Notes under the pieces: generated by a model
Databases searched by the model: none
The model's input: the letters and a program-made list of their open reading frames with translations, nothing else
What the model was told of the DNA's origin: nothing
Position numbers and translations under genes: made by a program
Part shown: in pieces, positions 31,067 through 38,732 of the stretch
Numbering within the stretch: the stretch's first letter is position 1
How the letters are laid out: each line of letters opens with the position of its first letter
From: an uncultured Alphaproteobacteria bacterium
GTDB lineage: Bacteria; Pseudomonadota; Alphaproteobacteria; UBA7985; CAJQQZ01
Length of the DNA stretch: 46,542 bases
Assembly (NCBI GenBank): GCA_905480575.1
Contig: CAJQQZ010000015.1
Span: forward strand, 1-46,542
Direction of reading: 5' to 3'

Positions 31067-32640
31067 GTACCGATACAGGCCTAGAGCTGGGCCCTAAAGC
31101 TCTTGATTCCTCGGTTGGCGAATTCGTAAAAACCAATGAGGCTTATTACTCCAAAGAATTTGCAAAGATTCAGGGTACCACCGGTTTCCCTTGGTCATGG
31201 AACACCATGGCCGCCGTCTGCGGTCCTCTGTGGGGAGCCTTTAGAGGTGCCTGGGGGTTCTTCTGGATTTTCCTCGTTCTAGAGCTTTTTGCCTTCGTTC
31301 AACTTGGTCGAGGCATCTGGGGCGAATTGGGTGCTGACCAGATTGCGAAGGTAGAGCGACTCACTATTAAAATTGCAGAACGTAAACAACAAGCGATTGA
31401 CGCGCTCGCTGCTAGTGATCAAGCTGCGGCTGACTTGGCCGAAAAAATTGCCTCTAATCTAACCAAAGCAGCTGAAAAGGCCCAGGCCGCTGCTGATGCA
31501 GCAGCAGGGGAAGCGATGATGATCCTCGCTGTCGGTGTTTTGCTGCTCATTGCTGTCAAAATCCTAGAGGGATTTTACGCCAACATGTCTTACGAGAAGC
31601 TGTATTTGAAATGGCGGGCGCGCCCTGCCTCTGTTCAAACCGGCCCTCGCAATTCCAGTCTGATATTTGGTGCATTTCTGTTGGTGGCTATTTGGCCATT
31701 AACGCTGTTCCGTTTCACTGTTTCTAATCCAGACGGTGTTCTGGCTAAGCTCACGAACGGATTTATCGGCGAAAGGCTCCCCATTACGGAATTCCCTGTT
31801 GGTAAACAGTATTTTGCCTATTGGGCAAAGAAAGGCGACGTGGCCTTCGAGTGGCTGGCCTTTAAGTTTGGCGACGTTTTCGACGGGGTCACTGCTTCTA
31901 TTCGTGCGGTGTTAGATGGCCTCGAAATCATTCTAATAGAGACGCCGTGGCCTGTTGTGATGATCGTTATCGTCGTTATGGCCTATCGGTTGGCGGGTAT
32001 TAGGGTGGCGATATTTACAGCAGCAGCTCTCGCATACCTTGCCTTTATGGGACTGTGGGAACTCTCAATGATTACTGTGGCGCTCATTGGTGCCGGTGCC
32101 GCGCTCTGTATAATTTTCGGCATTCCTTTGGGTATCTGGTTTGGTAAGAGTCGACGTGCTTTTGCATTCGCTGAACCAATTCTCGATTTCATGCAGACCA
32201 TGCCAGCCTTTGTTTACCTCATTCCGATTATTGCATTCTTCGGCACTGGTAAGCCGCCAGGCGTGTTGGCGACAATCATCTTTGCCATGCCACCCGTCAT
32301 TCGTTTGACCGGTCTTGGTATGCGTGGCGTACCTGAAGCAACGAAGGAGGCTGCTATTGCTTTCGGTTGTTCGAAGAGACAGCTCTTGTTCAATGTTGAA
32401 CTGCCCTTGGCCATGCCTTCGATCATGACAGGGATCAACCAAACTATCCTGATGTCTTTGTCGATGGTTGTGATTGCGTCTCTCATTGGCGCTGAAGGTC
32501 TTGGTGCCTTGATCCTGGAAGCTCTGCAATATGCTGCAAAAGGCCAAGGTCTGCTTGGTGGTTTGGCTATTCTGTTCTGTGCCATGGTGATCGATCGTAT
32601 CGCTCAGGGCATGTACAAAAAGAAAATGGCTGGAGACTAA
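31063..32640 (+). CDS. Betaine-type ABC permease with an extended N-terminal region
   Basis: A 525-residue membrane subunit. The C-terminal part (about 300-525) is the ordinary ProW/OpuAB permease: FMQTMPAFVYLIPIIAFFGTGKPPGVLATIIFAMPPVIRLTGLGMRGVPEATKEAAIAFG is the substrate-path and EAA-loop region, then NQTILMSLSMVVIASLIGAEGLG. The first 190 residues are unusual. A soluble lead containing SWNTMAAVCGPLWGAFRGAWGFFWIFLVLELF resembles a DUF2628-like membrane domain. A charged, Ala-rich helical stretch (about 90-150) likely to form a coiled coil follows, then a further membrane helix and ANMSYEKLYLKWRARP. Ordinary ProW proteins are about 280-350 residues. Overlap with the ATPase gene by ATGA and a terminator after it mark the operon end. 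Confidence 0.85.
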   Translation: MSTDTGLELGPKALDSSVGEFVKTNEAYYSKEFAKIQGTTGFPWSWNTMAAVCGPLWGAFRGAWGFFWIFLVLELFAFVQLGRGIWGELGADQIAKVERLTIKIAERKQQAIDALAASDQAAADLAEKIASNLTKAAEKAQAAADAAAGEAMMILAVGVLLLIAVKILEGFYANMSYEKLYLKWRARPASVQTGPRNSSLIFGAFLLVAIWPLTLFRFTVSNPDGVLAKLTNGFIGERLPITEFPVGKQYFAYWAKKGDVAFEWLAFKFGDVFDGVTASIRAVLDGLEIILIETPWPVVMIVIVVMAYRLAGIRVAIFTAAALAYLAFMGLWELSMITVALIGAGAALCIIFGIPLGIWFGKSRRAFAFAEPILDFMQTMPAFVYLIPIIAFFGTGKPPGVLATIIFAMPPVIRLTGLGMRGVPEATKEAAIAFGCSKRQLLFNVELPLAMPSIMTGINQTILMSLSMVVIASLIGAEGLGALILEALQYAAKGQGLLGGLAILFCAMVIDRIAQGMYKKKMAGD

Positions 32641-32659
32641 TCCTAGCTCTAGAGAATGG

Positions 32660-32695
32660 AAAAAGCCCTGGCCATTGTGCTGGGGCTTTTTTTTG
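32660..32695 (+). terminator. Rho-independent terminator of the ABC operon
   Basis: AAAAAGCCC (32660-32668) pairs with GGGCTTTTT (about 32683-32691), with a T-run of eight and more following. It ends the transport operon 20 bases after the permease stop. Confidence 0.85.
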
Positions 32696-32704
32696 TTTTG
32701 CTTA

Positions 32705-32739
32705 TTGACTCACACTTAAATAACTATAAAACTAGTTAT
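32705..32739 (+). promoter_or_regulatory. arsR-type promoter/operator directly before the start codon
   Basis: TTGACT (32705-32710) serves as -35, and TATAAA (32725-32730) is a plausible -10 though 14 bp away. The exact inverted repeat ATAACTA (32720-32726), 6-bp spacer, TAGTTAT (32733-32739) covers that -10 and touches the ATG at 32740. No ribosome site precedes the ATG, so the transcript may be leaderless. An ArsR/SmtB dimer would bind an AT-rich dyad of this kind. Confidence 0.55.
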
Positions 32740-33075
32740 ATGGAAAAATCAAACACAGAACTCGTTATTGAAGAAGCAGCGCAAGGTTTCGCGGCTATCG
32801 GCTCCGAAGCTCGCTTGCAGGTTTTGTTAACTTTAGTGAAGGCCGGAGATGGCGGCTTGTCCGTTGGTGAGATCCAAGATCGAACCGACATGGCAGCGTC
32901 CACGTTGGCTCATCATCTGAAGTTTTTGACCTCTGCTGGCTTGGTGGCTCAGGAAAAGCAAGGACGTACGGTCTACAACCATGCTGTCTTTAATCATCTT
33001 GAAAAACTCGCTGGTTATATTCTTCGCGAGTGCTGTGCAGATCAAATAAGTGGACATAATCATGAGCACGAATGA
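32740..33075 (+). CDS. ArsR/SmtB family regulator
   Basis: A 111-residue metal- or metalloid-type repressor. The winged helix reads IGSEARLQVLLTLVKAGDGGLSVGEIQDRTDMAASTLAHHLKFLTSAGLVAQEKQGRTVYN. The C-terminus has adjacent Cys residues (LRECCADQ) and the His-rich tail SGHNHEHE, either of which could bind a metal or trivalent arsenical. The frame extends upstream to 32656, but that part encodes the preceding terminator, so ATG 32740 is the start. Its stop lies inside the ArsP-like permease gene (14-base overlap), giving a two-gene unit that it presumably represses. Confidence 0.88.
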   Translation: MEKSNTELVIEEAAQGFAAIGSEARLQVLLTLVKAGDGGLSVGEIQDRTDMAASTLAHHLKFLTSAGLVAQEKQGRTVYNHAVFNHLEKLAGYILRECCADQISGHNHEHE

Positions 33076-34102
33076 ACAAATAGCACCACGGCCTTCATCC
33101 TTTGACCAAATCAAATCTTGGCTGTTGACGCCCTGGGCTCTGATTGTCGCCATCCCTCTTTTGGTCTGGGTTCTAGATCCAGGTGAGTTTAGCAACATAA
33201 TGAACGCAGCCGTCGGCTCTTTCTTCGGGACATTGCCCTACATCTTGTTTGCGGTTTTGCTGATCGCTTGGCTAAAGGCGGCAGGAGCGGAAGCGATGAT
33301 CGCTAATGCCTTTAAGGGCCGTGAGGTCAGAATGATTTTCCTGGCCGCAGCCTTTGGTGGATTGGCCCCATTTTGCTCTTGTGAGGTCATTCCCTTCATC
33401 GCAGGTCTCCTGGCTCTGGGAGCACCTTTGTCTGCTGTCATGGCTTTTTGGTTATCTTCGCCTCTGATCGATCCGCCAACTCTGTTGATTACGGCTTCAG
33501 CGTTGGGTTGGCCTTTTGCGGTGGGTAAGGCTGTGTCAGCAGTTGCCTTGGGCTTGTTCGGTGGCTTTGCTATTAAGACCATGATGAGCGCTGGTTTGTT
33601 CAAGGAACCCTTGAAAGAAGTAAGTGGCAGCGGTTGTGGTTGTGGGCCATCGCCTTTCAGCGGTAAGCCGCAGTGGGCGGTCTGGAAAGACATGGACCGT
33701 CGCCAAACATTCAAATCTGAATTCATCTCAAACGCGTTGTTTTTGATCAAATGGTTGGCACTTGCTTATGTGTTGCAAGGCGTTCTTATCACTTACGTTC
33801 CAGCTGAACTCATTGCTTCAGCCGTTGGTGGCGAGGGGATCGGCTCAATTGCAATTGCAGCCATTGTCGGTATGCCTGCTTACTTAAACTCCTATGTGGC
33901 TCCGCCTCTGTTGGCCGGGCTGATGGAGCAGGGTATGGGCAGTGGCGCGGCTATGGCCTTCATGATCACCGGAGCGATCTCTTGTATCCCAGCTATGGCT
34001 GCAGTCTGGTCATTGGTTAAGACGCAAGTATTCTTCAGTTACGTTGGATTAGGTATTGCTGGTGCGATCATCTCTGGCATCATATTCCAGATGATCATCT
34101 GA
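33062..34102 (+). CDS. ArsP-like permease (COG0701, UPF0718/DUF318)
   Basis: A 346-residue membrane protein with about eight to ten hydrophobic helices. The conserved GGLAPFCSCEVIPFIAGLLALGAPL (about 101-125) contains the C-x-C pair shared by this family, and a soluble loop carries CGCG (about 192-195). A second repeat has the GMPAYLNSYVAPPLLAGLMEQGMG segment. ArsP members export trivalent organoarsenicals; other family members are uncharacterised. The ArsR partner immediately upstream supports a metalloid or thiol-reactive-compound efflux role (inference). ATG 33062 is chosen; GTG 33050 is a four-codon-longer option. It overlaps the convergent DUF3237 gene by eight bases. Confidence 0.83.
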   Translation: MSTNEQIAPRPSSFDQIKSWLLTPWALIVAIPLLVWVLDPGEFSNIMNAAVGSFFGTLPYILFAVLLIAWLKAAGAEAMIANAFKGREVRMIFLAAAFGGLAPFCSCEVIPFIAGLLALGAPLSAVMAFWLSSPLIDPPTLLITASALGWPFAVGKAVSAVALGLFGGFAIKTMMSAGLFKEPLKEVSGSGCGCGPSPFSGKPQWAVWKDMDRRQTFKSEFISNALFLIKWLALAYVLQGVLITYVPAELIASAVGGEGIGSIAIAAIVGMPAYLNSYVAPPLLAGLMEQGMGSGAAMAFMITGAISCIPAMAAVWSLVKTQVFFSYVGLGIAGAIISGIIFQMII

Positions 34103-34559
34103 CGCAATAAAGAGAAATCTCGACAGAGCTTGCGTTGCGGGCTCCGCTACCTACAAACAACAGGCGATTAACCCAGGAATAGCGGGGATCGCCTGTTTCC
34201 ATTTTTGCATGGGTGCGCATGTAATAAAGTGCCGGATCCACTGGTTCACCACGTCCAACAGCAGCAATAACCTCAGCCGGACCATGACGGAAACCGTAGT
34301 TGATAATCTCAATCAAGGCACCGTCATCGGTCTCGAAGGCATAGCGCGTATCGAGTTCAGCAACGTCATCGCTGAATATCGTTTGCCAATCCGCACCTAG
34401 ATTGAGGATGGTCCCATTAATCGCGGGCCCTTTGACTGTCCCACCAATGATCGGGATAATGCGCCTTTTACCAGCACGTCCGAGACCCATTTCGCGTATG
34501 GGACCAAGTTCAACGCGGAGGTCACAGGCGTGTTCCAGTTTTGGTTCCATCAGTTGCAT
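34095..34559 (-). CDS. DUF3237 family protein
   Basis: A 154-residue protein matching DUF3237: LRVELGPIREMGLGRAGKRRIIPIIGGTVKGPAINGTILNLGADWQ (about 14-59), TRYAFETDDGALIEIINYGFRHGP (about 71-94) and the closing YSWVNRLLFVGSGAR. It is a small beta-barrel-like protein often found beside catabolic and dehydrogenase genes; no activity is established to my knowledge. It ends a minus-strand run and starts three bases after the GhrA-like gene's stop, so they are probably one transcript. Confidence 0.8.
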   Translation of the reverse strand: MQLMEPKLEHACDLRVELGPIREMGLGRAGKRRIIPIIGGTVKGPAINGTILNLGADWQTIFSDDVAELDTRYAFETDDGALIEIINYGFRHGPAEVIAAVGRGEPVDPALYYMRTHAKMETGDPRYSWVNRLLFVGSGARNASSVEISLYCVR

Positions 34560-34562
34560 CGC

Positions 34563-35498
34563 TTAATACCCTTTTGAACGGTCAACTTCGTTGAGCAGAG
34601 ATTGGCCGTTCATGAGCCGTTTGTAGTTCTCCGCGACATCAATGAGCCCTTCGTCGGCATGCCAACCAGAGACATGTGGCGTGATTGTTATTTTGGGATG
34701 AGCCCAAAAGGGGTGATTGCTGGGCAAGGGTTCTGTGCGGACAACGTCTAGGACAGCGGCTTCTATAGGGCCGTTCGCCAAAGCGTCAATCAAATCGTCT
34801 TCAACCATCAAATCACCACGACCTGCGTTGATTAAGATCGATCCTACCTTCATTGCTGAGAAGAGACCCAGATCAAAGAGATCTCTGGTCTTCTCAGTCG
34901 ATGGCAATATAGAAACCACATAATCGCAATCACCGAGTAGCGGTTTCAAGGCTTCAGCGCCATGTCGGCAATCAACGCCTTCAATAGATTTTGTTGATTG
35001 GCTCCATCCCAAAACTCTAAACCCAAGGCTCGCAAAAGTCTTGGCGGCTAGGCTGCCGATATGACCTAGCCCAAGAACACCAACAGTCGTATGAGGTGCG
35101 CGCTTTGGTGGTATAGGCTGCCAGCTCGATTGCATTTGGTTTTGGGCATGGAACAAGAGATTACGTTGGCGCTGGAGCACAAAAGCAACCGCATACTCTG
35201 CGATTTCTTGCGCTGGGCCGAGCGGTTTAAGACGTGTCAATTTCACTTCAGCTGGTAAATCTGGATCACTGACCATGGTATCAACACCCGCGCCAAGCTT
35301 TTGGACAAGCCGTAGATTGGGCAGTTGTTTGGCAACGCCGGGGTGTAGTTTAACCGCAGCCACCATTGTCACGTCGTCATAAGTACGCCCCTCATTGCCA
35401 GCATAAATTTGGACACCAGGCAGTTTGGGTGCAAGAAGCGCCGCCAGATCCTCTTCCTTCATCCAAGATGGATCACGAATATCGATGAGTAGAGCCAT
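34563..35498 (-). CDS. D-2-hydroxyacid dehydrogenase, glyoxylate/hydroxypyruvate reductase A-like
   Basis: A 311-residue NAD(P)H-dependent 2-hydroxyacid dehydrogenase of the GhrA branch. The nucleotide site is VGVLGLGHIGSLAAKTF (about 138-154). The catalytic triad is Arg in INAGRGD (about 226-232), Glu in VRTEPLP (about 255-261) and His in ITPHVSGWH (about 277-285), the W-H ending being typical of GhrA. The enzyme would reduce glyoxylate or hydroxypyruvate in the cytosol. It lies between DUF3237 and a ureidoglycolate-lyase-like cupin, and ureidoglycolate cleavage yields glyoxylate, so the two enzymes could act in sequence (inference). Confidence 0.86.
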   Translation of the reverse strand: MALLIDIRDPSWMKEEDLAALLAPKLPGVQIYAGNEGRTYDDVTMVAAVKLHPGVAKQLPNLRLVQKLGAGVDTMVSDPDLPAEVKLTRLKPLGPAQEIAEYAVAFVLQRQRNLLFHAQNQMQSSWQPIPPKRAPHTTVGVLGLGHIGSLAAKTFASLGFRVLGWSQSTKSIEGVDCRHGAEALKPLLGDCDYVVSILPSTEKTRDLFDLGLFSAMKVGSILINAGRGDLMVEDDLIDALANGPIEAAVLDVVRTEPLPSNHPFWAHPKITITPHVSGWHADEGLIDVAENYKRLMNGQSLLNEVDRSKGY

Positions 35499-35507
35499 GG
35501 CGCTGTC

Positions 35508-36176
35508 CTATTCGGGTGGGTTGCTTTGAAGTGGAACAGCGAGATAGACACCGAACTCCTTGCCAACGTCACAGCTCACTCGGGCATGGACCTTACCTTG
35601 GCGATCCAAGAAACGTTGACTGTTCTCAACAGGGAAAATTCCTTCATGCCAAATATTGGGGTGAATGTAGAGGCCTTGACTGCCATCACACCAGAAAGCC
35701 ACCACTTTATCAGGGGTCAGGTTATCTCCGGGCGGCGCGGCTGGGATGACAAAAGGTTTGTCATCTAGTGGATAGAACAACTGACCACCGTCGGGGTGGT
35801 AATTCATATGCCACAACAAGACTTTGTCACGTGGGCCAGTGGCTTTTTCCGCGGAGGCTTGCTGTGGATCTTGTGACCAACCAAGAACATAATGGCCGTT
35901 AACCGCTTCATTCGCGCCGTAAAGAATGTCGCCGCGCCAATCACCATGGAAAACACCCTCTATCCAGCCTGCTTCATCGCCTGTGCCTTCATCGATTGGA
36001 CGCCAGCCTTGTGCTGGCCATCGGACGATTTCGATATCAAAGGTCTCAGGATCGTCGACCAAGCAGCCATAGCCCTTAACGGAATCAGGAGTGGCTTTGA
36101 TCAAGGGAACTTTATGCAGAGGAAGCGAAGGTTTTTCGGAGGCCTCAAAGATGTAGGCTGGTTCAGATTTTTCCAT
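35508..36176 (-). CDS. Ureidoglycolate lyase-like cupin protein
   Basis: A 222-residue protein of the ureidoglycolate lyase (AllA) superfamily. The features are VDDPETFDIEIVRWPAQGWRPIDEGTGDEAGWIEGVFHGDWRGDILYGANEAVNGHYVLGWS (about 41-102) and the later GLYIHPNIWHEGIFPV (about 168-183), whose His residues and Glu suit a cupin active site. AllA itself is about 160 residues, so this longer form may use a different but similar ureido or carbamoyl substrate. If it cleaves ureidoglycolate, glyoxylate and urea result. It ends nine bases before the reductase gene and starts six bases after the GDCCVxC gene, forming a compact minus-strand operon. Confidence 0.74.
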   Translation of the reverse strand: MEKSEPAYIFEASEKPSLPLHKVPLIKATPDSVKGYGCLVDDPETFDIEIVRWPAQGWRPIDEGTGDEAGWIEGVFHGDWRGDILYGANEAVNGHYVLGWSQDPQQASAEKATGPRDKVLLWHMNYHPDGGQLFYPLDDKPFVIPAAPPGDNLTPDKVVAFWCDGSQGLYIHPNIWHEGIFPVENSQRFLDRQGKVHARVSCDVGKEFGVYLAVPLQSNPPE

Positions 36177-36182
36177 TGGTGT

Positions 36183-36386
36183 TCAACAGCAGGTGTTGCC
36201 TTCTTGGATCGGAGGGCAGGGAACGGTACCGTAAGAGCAGTAGACACAGCAGTCGCCAGGCTTTGGCTGAAGCACTTCTTTGCAACCTTTACAGTCGTAG
36301 AACCACTGACATGCATCAGTCGGCATGGTTTCAGTTTCAACATGGCCGCACAAAGGGCAAGTGAGGGTGGATTGTAATTCTGTCAA
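36183..36386 (-). CDS. GDCCVxC domain protein (Cys form)
   Basis: A 67-residue cysteine-rich protein with eleven Cys. Cys10-x2-Cys13 and Cys32-x2-Cys35 look like a zinc ribbon, and the family signature GDCCVYCSYGTVPCPPIQ spans 44-61. It ends in a Cys-Cys pair. In related proteins one of the GDCC cysteines is replaced by selenocysteine; here both are ordinary cysteines. The family is small and its role is unknown, although a redox or metal-handling function would fit. It starts the minus-strand operon and is divergent from the NylB-like gene (about 60 bases apart). Confidence 0.85.
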   Translation of the reverse strand: MTELQSTLTCPLCGHVETETMPTDACQWFYDCKGCKEVLQPKPGDCCVYCSYGTVPCPPIQEGNTCC

Positions 36387-36447
36387 CGCAAGCTTTCCTT
36401 CCCAGATCTATGGACTATAGTCTCTATCGAAAAATGAAGGAATGACA

Positions 36448-37635
36448 ATGCCCAATCTTATGTCGCAGTTTCCATCTCCTCCCGAAGAGCAAGTGTCCCT
36501 CGCCAATTGGCGCATGGCCCCTTTCAGTGAATGGGCTTTCCATCATGTTCGGGAAATTGTCGTTTCAGCAGACGTGCCAAACAACCCGAATGACGTTTGG
36601 CAGCTGGAAGAAGATCGGGCCGAATTCTCGACACTGACCATCGAGGGGAAATCCCTAGCTCAGGTTTGCGATGAGACCAAGAATGACGGCTTGGTAATCC
36701 TGCACAAGGGTAAGCTGGTGCACGAGTCCTACGGTCACGGCATGGATGCAGTGACGCCTCACATCTTGATGTCTGTGTCTAAATCAGTACTTGGGTTGCT
36801 CGGCGGAATCCTGGTCAACAAAGGCCTCCTCGACACGGAAGCTTTGTTGACGGACTATATTCCTGAGTTAGAAGAGACAGCCTGGAAGGGTGCGACGGTT
36901 AGAGAAGCTTTGGATATGCGGGTCGGCATCCTTTTTGATGAAGACTACCTCATCACTGAGGGGGCCATCATTGATTATCGCAAAGCGACCAATTGGAACC
37001 CGCTGGAACCAGGTGACGTAGCAACCGATCTCCGGTCTTTCTTTCTGACTTTGACAGATAGAGATGGCCCTCATTCTGGTAAGTTTCACTATGTGTCGCC
37101 AAACACTGATCTTTTGGCGTGGGTCTATGAGCGGGCGTCGGGGCAACGCTATGCTGATTTGTTGAGTAACCTTCTGTGGAGACCCATGGGTGCCGAACGC
37201 TCGGCCTATTTCACTGTTGATCGATTTGGCGCGCCCAGAGCGGCGGGCGGTGTCTGTGTGACGACCCGTGATTTAGCTCGCTTGGGCCAGCTGGTGGTTC
37301 AAGGTGGCAGTCGCGATGGACAGGAAATCATACCAAAGTCTTGGATTGATGACATTACGCTCAACGGCGATCCAGAAGCTTGGCAGCAAGGTGAGTTTGC
37401 TGAGCTTTACCCCGACCTGGACGCTCATTATCGTTCCAAGTGTTATGTTCTTCGCGGTGAAGAGCCCCTGATCTTTGGGCTTGGCATCCACGGTCAGAAT
37501 GTCTTTGCTGACCCGGTCAATGATATCGTGATCGCTAAGCATTCCTGCCAGGCTTTACCGATTGATGATCCGGCTAATGATCTCACGATGAAAATGGTTG
37601 AAGCCGTTCGGAACTTCTTGAAAGCAAGGGGATAG
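36448..37635 (+). CDS. Cytosolic serine hydrolase, beta-lactamase class C / NylB-like
   Basis: A 395-residue penicillin-binding-protein-like hydrolase. The active-site motif SVSKS (S-x-x-K, about 109-113) and Y-x-N-like YVSPNTD (about 213-219) are clear. The third motif is probably HGQ in GLGIHGQNVF near the C-terminus, in place of K-T-G. There is no signal peptide, unlike real beta-lactamases, which points to an esterase or amide hydrolase such as 6-aminohexanoate-dimer hydrolase. ATG 36448 is selected because AAGGA lies six bases before it; ATG 36442 would be too close. It is followed after three bases by the ATC-hydrolase-like gene. Confidence 0.82.
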   Translation: MPNLMSQFPSPPEEQVSLANWRMAPFSEWAFHHVREIVVSADVPNNPNDVWQLEEDRAEFSTLTIEGKSLAQVCDETKNDGLVILHKGKLVHESYGHGMDAVTPHILMSVSKSVLGLLGGILVNKGLLDTEALLTDYIPELEETAWKGATVREALDMRVGILFDEDYLITEGAIIDYRKATNWNPLEPGDVATDLRSFFLTLTDRDGPHSGKFHYVSPNTDLLAWVYERASGQRYADLLSNLLWRPMGAERSAYFTVDRFGAPRAAGGVCVTTRDLARLGQLVVQGGSRDGQEIIPKSWIDDITLNGDPEAWQQGEFAELYPDLDAHYRSKCYVLRGEEPLIFGLGIHGQNVFADPVNDIVIAKHSCQALPIDDPANDLTMKMVEAVRNFLKARG

Positions 37636-37638
37636 GGT

Positions 37639-38115
37639 ATGGCGAAAACCGACCTTCCTATCCTCGAGCAACGACGCATTGAGGCATCCATCATCAAGCC
37701 AATCTATGATGAAATGGTCGAACAGCTAGGTAAAGAGCAGGCAACAGACATTCTTGGGAAAGCAGTCATTAAAGACGCGATAGCACAGGGCCAAGCCTAT
37801 GCGGAGACCCAGGAGCAACCGACAACTTTAGCCTCTTTTCATGCATTGCTGCCACAATGGACAGCCGGTGGCGCTCTTGAAATCGAGATGGTGGAAGAGG
37901 GGGAAGAGAAAATGGCCTACAACGTCACGCGCTGTAGATACTCAGAAATGTACAAAGCCATGGGCATGGGCGACATCGGACACCTGCTGTCTTGTAATCG
38001 CGACGGCTCATTTTGCACGGGCTATAATCCAAATATCAAACTTGAACGCAGCCAAACCATCATGAAAGGCGCTAGTCATTGTGATTTCCGTTTCAGGTGG
38101 GAGGAAGATAAGTGA
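37639..38115 (+). CDS. L-2-amino-thiazoline-4-carboxylic acid hydrolase family protein
   Basis: A 158-residue protein matching the ATC hydrolase family (PF14196). These enzymes open a thiazoline ring to S-carbamoyl-cysteine in cysteine-producing pathways, although most members are uncharacterised. Matching features are the helical N-terminus IKPIYDEMVEQLGKEQATDILGKAVIKDAIAQG and the conserved Cys/His tail: NVTRCRYSEMYKAMGMGDIGHLLSCNRDGSFCTGYNPNIKLERSQTIMKGASHCDFRFRW. The gene is three bases after the NylB-like gene and overlaps the next by four bases (GTGA). Together they look like one translation-coupled unit for breakdown of an amide or thiazoline-type compound (inference). Confidence 0.78.
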   Translation: MAKTDLPILEQRRIEASIIKPIYDEMVEQLGKEQATDILGKAVIKDAIAQGQAYAETQEQPTTLASFHALLPQWTAGGALEIEMVEEGEEKMAYNVTRCRYSEMYKAMGMGDIGHLLSCNRDGSFCTGYNPNIKLERSQTIMKGASHCDFRFRWEEDK

Positions 38116-38606
38116 AGATTGCTGCTCGTACGATAATTTGGGCTGTCCTACTTTTTCTTCCCACGTCTCTACTTCATGCTCAGAAACTCGGAGAAGGGCA
38201 GTTGGTTGCGGCCGAGCAAGAATTTATCGACGGCTGCGACGCTAATGTAAAGTTAATAAGTACTAAACTTTCAGAAAGTGCGGGCTTTCAATTGAACACG
38301 AATCTGCGTTCTTTAGAGTATCTTGATGATTTTGTAACGCGTGTGTTGGCTGGCGAAGATAAAGAAAAGTTGGGATCACTCCCCTCAGTCATTGGATGTT
38401 TTCTCGGCCAAGTTATCATCAGCGAAATCGGTGGCAAATGGATGAAATCTACAGAGTTTGGTTACGCGGTTGAGCTTAAGGGAGGCACAATGGCGTTCCC
38501 ATTTAATACGTCATACGATCATTTGGTAAATGGGCCGGAGGATTCGATCCTTGGATTTTTCAACGCATTTAAAGCGATTTCAGAAAATGGGCTAAAAACG
38601 GATTGA
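38112..38606 (+). CDS. Small exported protein of unknown function
   Basis: Unrecognised 164-residue protein. Signal peptide MKIAARTIIWAVLLFLPTSLLHAQ with likely cleavage after His-Ala. The mature part is mixed helix/strand and has two Cys (about 41 and 97). The GTG start overlaps the previous stop as GTGA, so it is translationally coupled to the cytosolic hydrolases, an odd pairing. No membrane helix other than the signal. It could bind the substrate of that module outside the cytosol, but nothing in the sequence proves it. Confidence 0.62.
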   Translation: MKIAARTIIWAVLLFLPTSLLHAQKLGEGQLVAAEQEFIDGCDANVKLISTKLSESAGFQLNTNLRSLEYLDDFVTRVLAGEDKEKLGSLPSVIGCFLGQVIISEIGGKWMKSTEFGYAVELKGGTMAFPFNTSYDHLVNGPEDSILGFFNAFKAISENGLKTD

Positions 38607-38732
38607 AGAATTCAGTTCTCGTTGCCGAGAATTGGTCTGGTGAAATTCCCAAATAATTGAACTTGTTTAAACCAGTTGGGACGACTATCTGTCTGAGTAC
38701 GAGATAACTAACGGAATTTTCCCGAGGAAAGC

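Noticed and set aside
32656-32739. N-terminal extension of the ArsR regulator
   Set aside because: The extra 28 codons are the terminator of the preceding operon and the operator region read as protein.
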